Shown piece after piece: positions 26,852-34,160 of a stretch of DNA of 64,000 nt. The DNA is taken from positions 2,914,001 to 2,978,000 of the forward strand of contig CAWJOU010000005.1 of the NCBI GenBank assembly GCA_963844575.1, given 5' to 3'. Each line of letters begins with the position of its first letter. Positions within the stretch are counted from its first letter, which is position 1. The DNA is from DASZUK01 sp963844575 (lineage in GTDB: Bacteria > Actinomycetota > Acidimicrobiia > Acidimicrobiales > RAAP-2). The notes beneath the pieces were generated by a model. The model did not search any database, had not been told where the DNA came from, and was given only the letters and a program-made list of their open reading frames with translations. The position numbers and the translations under genes were made by a program.

Positions 26852-26945
26852 GGACCACTTCCTCCCCGGCCGGCCGATCGGGCCCGTCCGGGTCCCGACG
26901 ACCGCCAACGTCGACGGCTGCTGCGCTCGTTCCTGGCGCTCCAGA

Positions 26946-26961
26946 CTAGAACATGTTCTAG
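26946..26961. promoter_or_regulatory. KstR-type TetR operator ahead of the acyl-CoA dehydrogenase
   Basis: CTAGAACATGTTCTAG is a perfect 16-bp palindrome and fits the published mycobacterial KstR consensus TnnAACnnGTTnnA at every fixed base. A second overlapping palindrome, GTTCTAGAAC, occupies 26955-26964. The site lies between the stop of the upstream hydratase and the dehydrogenase GTG, in an otherwise GC-rich gap. No kstR-like gene next to it is visible; the only TetR gene in the window is at 56164-56934. Confidence 0.7.
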
Positions 26962-26980
26962 AACGGGGCGGCCGGCGGGG

Positions 26981-27484
26981 TCAGGCCCGGTGGATGACGT
27001 TGAACGTGCTCGTGACGACGGGCTCGCCGGTCGCCTGGTCGGCCCAGTCGGTGCGGACGACGACGAACGTCATCGTCCGGCCTTTCGACGCCTTCTGGTA
27101 GGCGTCGACGACCGCGCCACGACCGACGAGGACGTCGCCGACGACGACCGGCCGGTGGTACGTGAACTCCTGTTCGCCATGGAGGATCAGCCCGCCGTCG
27201 GCGAGCAGCGGACCGAGCACGTCGAGCAGTCCGGCCGGCGGCGGCGCGTCGGGCGGCTGGATCTCGGGGAACGTGCCCCACGTCTCCATGACGAACGGGT
27301 ACGTCGGCGGTGCGGGGATCGCCGGGAGGCCGGCGGCGGCCGCGGCGGCCGGCGTGCGGTAGGCCGGATCGGTCTCGAGCACCGCGTCGGCGAAGAACGT
27401 CACCGGGCCGCGCTCGACGACGACGGTCGACGTATGCGTCGGTCGGCCGACCATGCCCTTCAGCACCTCGTCGACTGTCGCCAT
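26981..27484 (-). CDS. MaoC N-terminal/FAS1-type dehydratase domain protein
   Basis: The 167-residue protein (ATG 27484) has VGRPTHTSTVVVERGPVTFF, TYPFVMETWGTFPEIQPPDA and ILHGEQEFTYHRPVVVGDVL. These are features of the hot-dog 'FAS1-like dehydratase/MaoC_dehydrat_N' subunit, which usually lacks its own catalytic pair and partners a MaoC chain. The partner is probably the 24082-24501 protein on the other side of the dehydrogenase. It is divergently arranged to the enoyl-CoA hydratase gene. Proposed role: the structural half of a two-subunit enoyl-CoA hydratase. Confidence 0.78.
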   Translation of the reverse strand: MATVDEVLKGMVGRPTHTSTVVVERGPVTFFADAVLETDPAYRTPAAAAAAGLPAIPAPPTYPFVMETWGTFPEIQPPDAPPPAGLLDVLGPLLADGGLILHGEQEFTYHRPVVVGDVLVGRGAVVDAYQKASKGRTMTFVVVRTDWADQATGEPVVTSTFNVIHRA

Positions 27485-27592
27485 CGTCGCCGCCCACCCC
27501 TCCCGGTCGATCGGTCGGCCGGCTGGAGCCGCGCCGACGGGCGTCGACGGTACCACCGCCACCAGGGAGGTTCTCCCGGTTAACGTGTCCCG

Positions 27593-28462
27593 GTGGCTGA
27601 CTTCGAGACGATCACGTACACCGCCGACGACGACGGCGTCGCCTGGGTCACGCTCAACCGCCCAGAGGTCCACAACGCGTTCAACCTGGCGATGCAGCAC
27701 GAGCTGCGGACGGTCTGGCGGTGGCTCCGCCGCGACGACGACGTCCGCACCGTCGTCGTCACCGGCGCCGGCGACAAGGCGTTCTGCACCGGCGTCGACC
27801 GACAGGAGACGTTCGACCGCGGCGAGGGCGCCAGCGAGGCCGCCGGGGAGGCCGCCGGGCCGGACCCGGGGAACCCGGAGCGGGCGCACCTCGGCTACGT
27901 CGGCGGCACGCGGTTCATGTTCGACGACCCCGGCGAGTACCTCGGCCCGAAGTCGAACGACCTGTGGAAGCCGGTCGTCGCCGCGGTCAACGGGATGGCC
28001 TGTGGCGGCGCGTTCTACCTCCTCGGCGAGGTCGACATCGTCATCGCCGCGGAGCACGCGACGTTCTTCGACCCGCACGTGACGTTCGGGATGACGTCCG
28101 CGTACGAGCCGCTGCAGCTGCTGCCGAAGATGCCGTTCGGCGAGGTCGTCCGGATGACGCTGCTCGGCAACGCGGAGCGGATCTCCGCGTCCCGGGCCCA
28201 CGAGGTCGGCTTCGTCTCCGAGGTCTGCCCGGCGGTCGAGCTGCACGACCGGGCCGCGTGGGTCGCCGGCGAGATCGCCAAGGCGCCGGCGCTGGCCGTC
28301 CAGGGCTCGCTGCGGGCGCTGTGGGCCGGCCGCGAGCTGTCGCGGCGCCAGTCGCTCGATCTCGGCTGGGCGTTCATCGGCCTCGGGACCGACGACGAGA
28401 GCCTGGCCGAGGGCCAGGCGACGTTCGCGTCCGGCAACCGGACGGTCCCACGCATCCGCTAG
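27593..28462 (+). CDS. Enoyl-CoA hydratase/isomerase (crotonase) family
   Basis: A GTG start at 27593 gives 289 residues. WVTLNRPEVHNAFNLAMQHE and KAFCTGVDRQETFDRGEG (first oxyanion segment, with an acidic insert) match crotonases, as do VVAAVNGMACGGAFYLLGEV and DIVIAAEHATFFDPHVTFGM (second oxyanion and catalytic region). Crotonases act on acyl-CoA thioesters by hydration, isomerisation or hydrolysis. The exact reaction is undetermined because the catalytic Glu pair of rat hydratase is not obvious. It is probably part of the acyl-CoA beta-oxidation functions encoded by the opposite-strand operon. Confidence 0.85.
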   Translation: MADFETITYTADDDGVAWVTLNRPEVHNAFNLAMQHELRTVWRWLRRDDDVRTVVVTGAGDKAFCTGVDRQETFDRGEGASEAAGEAAGPDPGNPERAHLGYVGGTRFMFDDPGEYLGPKSNDLWKPVVAAVNGMACGGAFYLLGEVDIVIAAEHATFFDPHVTFGMTSAYEPLQLLPKMPFGEVVRMTLLGNAERISASRAHEVGFVSEVCPAVELHDRAAWVAGEIAKAPALAVQGSLRALWAGRELSRRQSLDLGWAFIGLGTDDESLAEGQATFASGNRTVPRIR

Positions 28463-28510
28463 CCAGCTGCCCGCCGACCCGATCCGACCGCAAGAACCGA
28501 AAGGCCACCG

Positions 28511-29071
28511 ATGACCCCGATCGACCACCTCCTGCCGTTCGGCAGCCTGACGCAGAGCTCGGCCAACCTGGCGCTGCTGATCCTCCGGCTGACGCTCGGC
28601 GGCGTCTTCCTGGCCCACGGGATCAACCACATCTTCGGCGGCGGGAAGATCGCGGGAACGGGTCGCTGGTTCGAGAGCCTCGGCATGAAGCCGGGCATCT
28701 TGCACGCGTGGATGGCGAGCTTCACCGAGATTGGCGCCGGCGCGCTGCTCGTCCTCGGCCTGTTGACGCCGTTCGGCGCGGCCGGCGTCGTCGGCGTGAT
28801 GCTCGTCGCGTGGATCACGAACCACCTCAAGAACGGCTTCTTCATCTTCCGGCCCGGCGAGGGCTGGGAGTACGTGGCGACGTTGACGCTGATGGGGTTG
28901 GCCGTCGGGATCCTCGGGCCGGGCAACTGGAGCATCGACGGCCACGTCAGTGCGTTCCAGAGCCTCTGGGGCTGGCCGGGCTTCGCCATCACCGTCGGCG
29001 CCGGCGGTGGCGGTGCGGCCCTGCTCCTGCTGGCGTACTGGCGTCCGACGAAGCCGGACCAGCCGGCGTAG
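28511..29071 (+). CDS. DoxX-family membrane protein
   Basis: The 186-residue protein has four hydrophobic segments: ALLILRLTLGGVFLAHGINH, ASFTEIGAGALLVLGLLTPF, a central GVVGVMLVAWITNHL and FAITVGAGGGGAALLLLAYW at the C-terminus. LILRLTLGGVFLAHG with a following KIAGTGRWFESLG is the DoxX signature. Homologues take part in thiosulfate:quinone oxidation in archaea or in membrane oxidoreductase complexes resisting redox stress in mycobacteria (DoxX-SodA-SseA). Neither partner is nearby, so the role is open. SD GAAAGG precedes the ATG. Confidence 0.87.
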   Translation: MTPIDHLLPFGSLTQSSANLALLILRLTLGGVFLAHGINHIFGGGKIAGTGRWFESLGMKPGILHAWMASFTEIGAGALLVLGLLTPFGAAGVVGVMLVAWITNHLKNGFFIFRPGEGWEYVATLTLMGLAVGILGPGNWSIDGHVSAFQSLWGWPGFAITVGAGGGGAALLLLAYWRPTKPDQPA

Positions 29072-29111
29072 GCACCATTCGGTTGGGCGTCCGGTCTGGA
29101 CGGCGACCGGT

Positions 29112-29714
29112 TCAGGTCCGGCCGGCGAGCTCGGTGGCGAGGGAGCGGAAGGCGCGCCCACGGTGGGAGATGGCGTTCTTCTCGTCGGGACCCATCTCCG
29201 CGAACGTGCGACCGTTGCCCTCGTCGGGCACGAAGACCGCGTCGTAACCGAAGCCGCCGGTGCCCTTCGGGAAGGTGGCGATGCGCCCGTCGACGATGCC
29301 TTCGGTCCAGATCTCGCCGCCATCGGGGAACGTGACGAGGGCGACGGTCCGGAACCGGGCTCGCCGCTCGCCGCCGCCGTCGTCGAGCGCGGCGAGGTCG
29401 GTCAGGAGCTTGGCGACGTTGTCGGCGTACGTCACGTCGTCGCCGGCGTACCGGGCGGAGTAGACGCCGGGCGCGCCGCCGAGGGCGTCGACCTCGAGGC
29501 CGGTGTCGTCGGCGACCGCGGCCAGGTTCGTCGCCTCGGCGATGGCCTGCGCCTTGAGCCGGGCATTGGCGAGCAGCGTGTCGCCGGTCTCGTCGACGTC
29601 GTCGATGTCGGCCGGGCGCGGGAGGAGCTCGATGTCGCCGGCCTCGCGGAGGATGGCGGCGACCTCGGCGGTCTTGTCGGGGTTGGCGGTGGCGAGGACG
29701 AGGGTCAGGCTCAT
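29112..29714 (-). CDS. rdgB: XTP/dITP pyrophosphatase (RdgB/HAM1)
   Basis: The 200-residue protein has the family's LVLATANPDKTAEVAAIL start (T/SxNxxK loop), AVADDTGLEVDALGGAPGVY with the metal-binding Asp, and GFGYDAVFVPDEGNGRTFAE plus ISHRGRAFRSL at the end. It hydrolyses non-canonical XTP, dITP and ITP to monophosphates, keeping them out of DNA and RNA. It starts 7 bases after the RNase PH stop. The rph-rdgB order is conserved in actinobacteria, including M. tuberculosis Rv1340-Rv1341. Confidence 0.95.
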   Translation of the reverse strand: MSLTLVLATANPDKTAEVAAILREAGDIELLPRPADIDDVDETGDTLLANARLKAQAIAEATNLAAVADDTGLEVDALGGAPGVYSARYAGDDVTYADNVAKLLTDLAALDDGGGERRARFRTVALVTFPDGGEIWTEGIVDGRIATFPKGTGGFGYDAVFVPDEGNGRTFAEMGPDEKNAISHRGRAFRSLATELAGRT

Positions 29715-29721
29715 CGGGCGG

Positions 29722-30492
29722 TCACCGCGGCGTCGGCGGGTCGGCGAGCACCGCGGCCTGGGCGTCGGCGAGCGTGGCGATGCCGGACTGGGCGAGGGCG
29801 AGCAGGTCGTCGAGCTCGCGGCGGCTGAAGGCCATGCCCTCGGCGGTCCCCTGGACCTCGACGAACCGCCCGGTCCCGGTCATGACGACGTTCATGTCGA
29901 CCTCGGCCCGCGAGTCTTCGACGTACGGCAGGTCGAGCATCGGGACGCCGTCGACGATGCCGACGGAGATGGCCGCGACCGCGTCGGTCAACGGGTTCGA
30001 CGAGAGGCGGCCGTCGAGCATCATCCGGGAGAACGCGTCGTGGAGGGCGACATAGGCGCCACAGATCGACGCGGTCCGCGTTCCGCCGTCGGCCTGCAGG
30101 ACGTCGCAGTCGACGGTCACCTGGACCTCGCCGAGGGCGACGAGGTCGCAGACGGCGCGCAGCGACCGGGCGATGAGCCGCTGGATCTCCTGGGTCCGGC
30201 CGGACTGCTTGCCCTTGGCGGCCTCACGGCTGGCCCGCTCGGCGGTCGAGCCGGGCAGCATCGAGTACTCCGCGGTGACCCAGCCCTTGCCGCTGCCGCG
30301 CATCCACGGCGGGACGCGGTCCTCGACGGACGCGGTGCAGAGCACCCGCGTCCGGCCCATCGAGACGAGGACGGACCCGAGCGCGAAGATCGTGAAGTCG
30401 CGGTCGAAGGCGACCGGTCGGAGCTCGTCGACGGCGCGCCCGTCGGACCGGAGCGTCCGCGGATCGGGAGCGTCCACACTCGTGCTCGTCAT
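29722..30492 (-). CDS. rph: Ribonuclease PH
   Basis: The 256-residue protein has RTLRSDGRAVDELRPVAF, SVLVSMGRTRVLCTASVEDR, the phosphate-binding SREAAKGKQSGRTQEIQRLI and VDCDVLQADGGTRTASICGA, the landmarks of hexameric RNase PH. It trims tRNA 3' ends phosphorolytically. It sits between the MBL-fold hydrolase gene and rdgB, the mycobacterial order, and is probably co-transcribed with rdgB. Confidence 0.95.
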   Translation of the reverse strand: MTSTSVDAPDPRTLRSDGRAVDELRPVAFDRDFTIFALGSVLVSMGRTRVLCTASVEDRVPPWMRGSGKGWVTAEYSMLPGSTAERASREAAKGKQSGRTQEIQRLIARSLRAVCDLVALGEVQVTVDCDVLQADGGTRTASICGAYVALHDAFSRMMLDGRLSSNPLTDAVAAISVGIVDGVPMLDLPYVEDSRAEVDMNVVMTGTGRFVEVQGTAEGMAFSRRELDDLLALAQSGIATLADAQAAVLADPPTPR

Positions 30493-30575
30493 TACCGGTC
30501 ACCGTCCCTTCTCGACTGTTCCCACCACTACGTCCGGCCGTTGCGCGGCCGGGCCGGCACGCCACCGCCGCTCGC

Positions 30576-31343
30576 TTACCACTCGAAGACCCGGCCGGCG
30601 ACGGCCTGGTCGACGTCTCGCCCGAAGGCCTCGGCCGCTTCTGTGGCGACCTCGTCGGCGGACACCGTAGGCCACCGGTGGGTCAGCAGGAGACGTCCGA
30701 CCCCGGCGGCCGCCGCCATCTGCCCGGCCTGACGGCCGCTCATGTGCCGTGATGCCCCTTCATCCCGCCGGGTGAACGTCGCCTCACAGAGCACGGTGCC
30801 GATACCGTGACCGAGCTCGTCGACGGACCAGTCCGGGCCGGAGTCGGCCGAGTAGGCGAACGACGTGCGGTGATCGTCGTCGGCGGACGCCGGAACGGCG
30901 TGGTCGGCGGCGGACGAGTCGACGCGGACGGCGAGCGTCGGCGGCCCGTGGTCGGTGGCGACGAACCGGCAGGTGAGCCCGCCGACGGTGACGACGTGGG
31001 ACGGGCCGATCTCGGCCCAGCCAAGCAACGGGTCGTCCGCGAAGTACGACCGCCGGCGCAGGCCGGGCGGCGCGTAGACCGGAACCGGCTGGCGAGCACC
31101 GGATTGGCGGTGCCAGACGGCGAACGACTCGAGGTCGGTCCAGTGGTCGGGGTGCTCGTGGGAGAGGACGATCGCGTCGACCGCGGCCGGGTCGACGACG
31201 CGCTGGAGCGCGGCGAACGTCCCCGGCCCGGCGTCCAACCAGAGGCGCGTCGCACCGCCCTGGACGAGGTAGCCGCTGGCCGCGCCACCGGGGCCGGGAT
31301 AGCTGCCGTCACAGCCGAGGACGGTGACGGTGTGGACGGTCAC
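30576..31343 (-). CDS. MBL-fold hydrolase, Rv1339-type cyclic-nucleotide phosphodiesterase
   Basis: I chose a GTG at 31343 (VTVHTVTVLGCDGSYPG), giving 255 residues; the region before it contains a short GTGGACGGT-type repeat. The metallo-beta-lactamase motif appears as LSHEHPDHWTDLES with further ligands in ATDHG and RLLLTHRWP. GCDGSYPGPGGAASGYLVQG and the order cysM - this gene - rph match M. tuberculosis Rv1339, reported as an atypical cAMP phosphodiesterase. I infer cAMP or a related cyclic nucleotide as substrate. RNase Z-like activity is an alternative for the fold. Confidence 0.8.
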   Translation of the reverse strand: MTVHTVTVLGCDGSYPGPGGAASGYLVQGGATRLWLDAGPGTFAALQRVVDPAAVDAIVLSHEHPDHWTDLESFAVWHRQSGARQPVPVYAPPGLRRRSYFADDPLLGWAEIGPSHVVTVGGLTCRFVATDHGPPTLAVRVDSSAADHAVPASADDDHRTSFAYSADSGPDWSVDELGHGIGTVLCEATFTRRDEGASRHMSGRQAGQMAAAAGVGRLLLTHRWPTVSADEVATEAAEAFGRDVDQAVAGRVFEW

Positions 31344-31368
31344 GGCGTGGACGGTAACCGGGGACCGT

Positions 31369-32334
31369 TCAGAAGTAGATGATCGACTTCGCCCGCTCGG
31401 CGACGTCGTCGAGATCGTCGGTCCACGCGCCGGTCGACAGGTACTTCCAGCCATCGTCGGGCGAGACGACGACGATGACTGCGTCCTCGCCGGCCGCGAG
31501 CTGGTTGGCGCACTTGACCGCGCCGGCGACCGCGGCGCCGGAGGAGATGCCGACGAACAGGCCGACCTCGGTCAGCCGGCGCGTCCACTCGATCGACTCG
31601 CGCGGCCGGACGACGGTCTTGCGGTCGAGCAGCTCGCGGCCGCCGAGCTCCTCGAAGATCGGCGGGATGTAGCCGTCGTCGAGGTTCCGCAGGCCGTCGA
31701 CGACCTCGCCGGACGGCGGCTCGACCGCCCAGACCTGGACGCGGGGGTTCTGTTCCTTGAGGAACCGGCCGGCACCGAGCAGCGTGCCGGACGTCCCGAG
31801 GCCGGCGACGAGATGGGTCACGTCCGGGCAGTCGCGCCAGATCTCCGGTCCGGTCCCCTCGTAGTGGGCCTTCGGGTTGGCCGGGTTGGCGTACTGGTAG
31901 AGGAAGACCCACTCCGGGTGCTCGTCGGCGAGCTGGCGGGCCCGGCGGACGGCGCCGTTCGAGCCCTCGGAGCCGGGAGACTCGATGATCTCGGCCCCCC
32001 ACAGCTCGAGCAGCTGGCGCCGCTCGACGGAGACGTTCGTCGGCAGGACGACCTTCAGGTGGTAGCCACGGACCCGGCAGACCAGGGCCAGGCCGATCCC
32101 GGTGTTCCCGGACGTCGGCTCGATGAGCACCTGGCCGGGCTCGCCGGGACGCAGAATGCCGTCCTTCTCGGCCTGCTCGACGAGCGACAGGGCGACGCGG
32201 TCCTTGACGGACCCGCCGGGGTTCCGACCCTCGAGCTTGACGAGGATGCGGGCCGCCGGGTTCGGGCTCAGCTGGCTGATCTCGACGAGCGGCGTGTTGC
32301 CGATCAGGTCGAGGACGCTGTCGTACGGGGCCAT
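31369..32334 (-). CDS. cysM: Cysteine synthase CysM (O-phosphoserine/sulfur-carrier type)
   Basis: The 321-residue PLP enzyme has KLEGRNPGGSVKDRVAL (Lys44 forms the Schiff base), EPTSGNTGIGLAL (substrate loop), GLGTSGTLLGAGRF (PLP phosphate) and FVGISSGAAVAGAV. It lies directly upstream of the MBL-fold gene and 34 bases downstream of a MoaD-like protein ending in Gly-Gly. In M. tuberculosis CysM uses O-phosphoserine and the thiocarboxylated carrier CysO instead of free sulfide, a route robust to oxidative stress. The conserved pairing suggests the same use here. Confidence 0.92.
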   Translation of the reverse strand: MAPYDSVLDLIGNTPLVEISQLSPNPAARILVKLEGRNPGGSVKDRVALSLVEQAEKDGILRPGEPGQVLIEPTSGNTGIGLALVCRVRGYHLKVVLPTNVSVERRQLLELWGAEIIESPGSEGSNGAVRRARQLADEHPEWVFLYQYANPANPKAHYEGTGPEIWRDCPDVTHLVAGLGTSGTLLGAGRFLKEQNPRVQVWAVEPPSGEVVDGLRNLDDGYIPPIFEELGGRELLDRKTVVRPRESIEWTRRLTEVGLFVGISSGAAVAGAVKCANQLAAGEDAVIVVVSPDDGWKYLSTGAWTDDLDDVAERAKSIIYF

Positions 32335-32368
32335 CGGGCGCGTTGGCTCGGGCGAACGGGCGGGTGGC

Positions 32369-32644
32369 TCAGCCGCCGGCGACGGCCGGCAGGATCGAGA
32401 TCTCGTCGCCGTCCTTGACCGGCGTGTCGAGCAGCGAGAGGTAACGGACGTCGTCGTCGTTCACGTAGACGTTGACGAACCGGTGGAGGCTGCCGTCGTC
32501 GTTCAGGAGCTGACCGGACATCCCCGGGTACTCGGTGACGAGCCGCTGGAGAACCTCGCCGATCGTCGACGCGTCGACCGCGACGGTGGACTGGCCGCCG
32601 GCCTGCGAGCGCAGGACGGTCGGCAGGCGGACATCGACGGGCAC
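32369..32644 (-). CDS. cysO: CysO-type sulfur-carrier protein (MoaD/ThiS fold)
   Basis: The 91-residue product starts at GTG 32644 with GGGGAGG seven bases upstream; a longer overlapping frame is spurious. It has LPTVLRSQAGGQSTVAVDAS, FVNVYVNDDDVRYL and KDGDEISILPAVAGG. The C-terminal Gly-Gly is the thiocarboxylation site of ubiquitin-like sulfur carriers. It is followed by cysM, as in Mycobacterium. Its expected partner, the Mec metalloprotease that releases cysteine from the CysO-Cys adduct, is encoded at 36720-37142, about 4 kb away. Confidence 0.9.
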   Translation of the reverse strand: MPVDVRLPTVLRSQAGGQSTVAVDASTIGEVLQRLVTEYPGMSGQLLNDDGSLHRFVNVYVNDDDVRYLSLLDTPVKDGDEISILPAVAGG

Positions 32645-32784
32645 GAGACCTCCCCGGATCGGGCCGGCCCGAGCGGACCGGCAATAGTTGACCTTTCTAG
32701 TCCGGATTCTACCGGGGCGTCGGCGCCGTGGCTCCCCGCACGGACGCGCCCCCCTCCCGGGGCGGTACCGGACACCCGGGATCC

Positions 32785-34032
32785 TCAGCGCGGGGGGAGC
32801 TCGACGTCCAACCCCAACAGGTCCATGGCGTTGGTCCGCACGATCTTCTCGAGCTCTTCCGGACTGACCTGGGCGGCGATCTTCTCGACGAACGTCGGCG
32901 TGTTGGGCCAGGTGGTGTCCTGGTGGGGGTAGTCGACCTCGAAGACGATCTGCTCGACGCCGATGGCGTCGCGGTTGGCGATCCCGGTCTCGTCGTCGAA
33001 GAAGCAGCCGTAGACCCGACCGGGGACGAGCTCGCTGGGCGGCCGGTCCAGGGCGACGTCGCCCCCGGCCCACGCCCTCGACGTGTGGAAGGCCTTGTCG
33101 ATCCGCTCGAGGATGAACGGCATCCAGCCGATCTGGCTCTCGGAGAAGGCGATCTTGAGGGACGGGAACCGGGCCAGCTGCCCGGAAAGGAGCCACTCCA
33201 CCATCGACTGCTGGGCGTTGGTGAACGTCAGCGTCACGTCGACCAACAACGGCGCGTAGGGGCTGGCTTCGACCAGCTTGGAGCCCGAGCCGATGTGCAT
33301 GCAGAGCGCCGTCCCGGTCTCGTCGCAGGCGGCGAAGAAGGGGTCCCAGAACCGGCTCGGGTCGTGGATCGAGGGCAGGCCGAGATGACTCGGCATCTCC
33401 GTGAACGTCACCGCCCGGCAGCCACGGGCGGCGTTCCGGCGGATCTCCGCCGCGGCCAGATGGGCATCCCAGAGGGGAACGATCCCGAGCGGGATCAGCC
33501 GGCCGCGACTGCCCCCGGACCACTCGTCGATCATCCAGTCGTTGTAGGCCCGGACGCAACGGAGGGCCAGGTCCTTGTCCTTGGCGTCCAAGAACATCTG
33601 GCCGGCGAAACGGGTGATCATCGGGAAGCAGAGCGACCGCTCGACCCGGTTGACGTCCATGTCCTCGAGTCGGGCTTTCGGGTCGTAGCAGCCCGGCCGC
33701 ATCTCGTCGAAGGCGATGGGCCCCGGGCTGAGCTCCTCGGGCGGATAGCCCGCCGAGGCCACGACCATCGGGATCGGTTGGACCAGGTCTTCGTAGACCC
33801 ACCAATCCGTGACCGGGCCGTCGGCCCCCTTGGTGTACCGGGCGATCTGCCGGGCGGGGTCCACGACCGTCCGGCACGTGTCGCGGACCACCCGCGGACC
33901 GATCTCCCGGTCCCGGACCGACAGCCGGTCCGTCCAGACCGTCGCCGGCTCGACCACGTGGTCGTCGACCGAGATGATCCACGGCAGGTCGTTCCGCCCG
34001 GTCGACCGGTCGCGTCCATCGTCCTGGTTCAC
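32785..34032 (-). CDS. Amidohydrolase 2 family metal-dependent hydrolase
   Basis: GTG 34032 with GGGAGGGG upstream gives 415 residues. WIISVDDHVVEPATVWTDRL is the first-strand metal motif (D-x-H variant) of the TIM-barrel ACMSD/amidohydrolase 2 group. GTALCMHIGSGSKLVEASPY and IAFSESQIGWMPFILERIDK with FEVDYPHQDTTWPNT supply the later His and Asp ligands. Family reactions are decarboxylations or hydrolyses of aromatic or amide compounds. It resembles 54784-55968, which shares AYNDW/AYNRW, the E-x-G-W-x-P motif and DYPH/DFPH. It is divergent from the D-aminoacylase gene and shares its control region. Confidence 0.83.
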   Translation of the reverse strand: MNQDDGRDRSTGRNDLPWIISVDDHVVEPATVWTDRLSVRDREIGPRVVRDTCRTVVDPARQIARYTKGADGPVTDWWVYEDLVQPIPMVVASAGYPPEELSPGPIAFDEMRPGCYDPKARLEDMDVNRVERSLCFPMITRFAGQMFLDAKDKDLALRCVRAYNDWMIDEWSGGSRGRLIPLGIVPLWDAHLAAAEIRRNAARGCRAVTFTEMPSHLGLPSIHDPSRFWDPFFAACDETGTALCMHIGSGSKLVEASPYAPLLVDVTLTFTNAQQSMVEWLLSGQLARFPSLKIAFSESQIGWMPFILERIDKAFHTSRAWAGGDVALDRPPSELVPGRVYGCFFDDETGIANRDAIGVEQIVFEVDYPHQDTTWPNTPTFVEKIAAQVSPEELEKIVRTNAMDLLGLDVELPPR

Positions 34033-34091
34033 CGTGTCCCCTCCCCTGCTCGCCCCCCTGCTGGCCCACCGCCGCCCGGCGGGGCGCTCCG

Positions 34092-34139
34092 TTGACGGTC
34101 CGGCCGGTACCGCCTTACCATAAGTCAAACGGCTGACTT
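34092..34139 (+). promoter_or_regulatory. Promoter and operator-like inverted repeat between amidohydrolase and D-aminoacylase
   Basis: TTGACG (34092-34097) and TACCAT (34116-34121) are spaced by 18 bases and face the D-aminoacylase. An inverted repeat AAGTCA-N6-TGACTT (34122-34139) follows at the expected transcription start, well placed for repression. It is one of the few AT-rich stretches in this part of the window. Confidence 0.55.
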
Positions 34140-34160
34140 TTGGGAGGCCCGGGGTGGACC

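Noticed and set aside
24644..27583. 979-codon plus-strand frame opposite the acyl-CoA dehydrogenase
   Set aside because: Antisense shadow of a GC-rich gene; the minus strand carries clear dehydrogenase motifs and a proper ribosome binding site.
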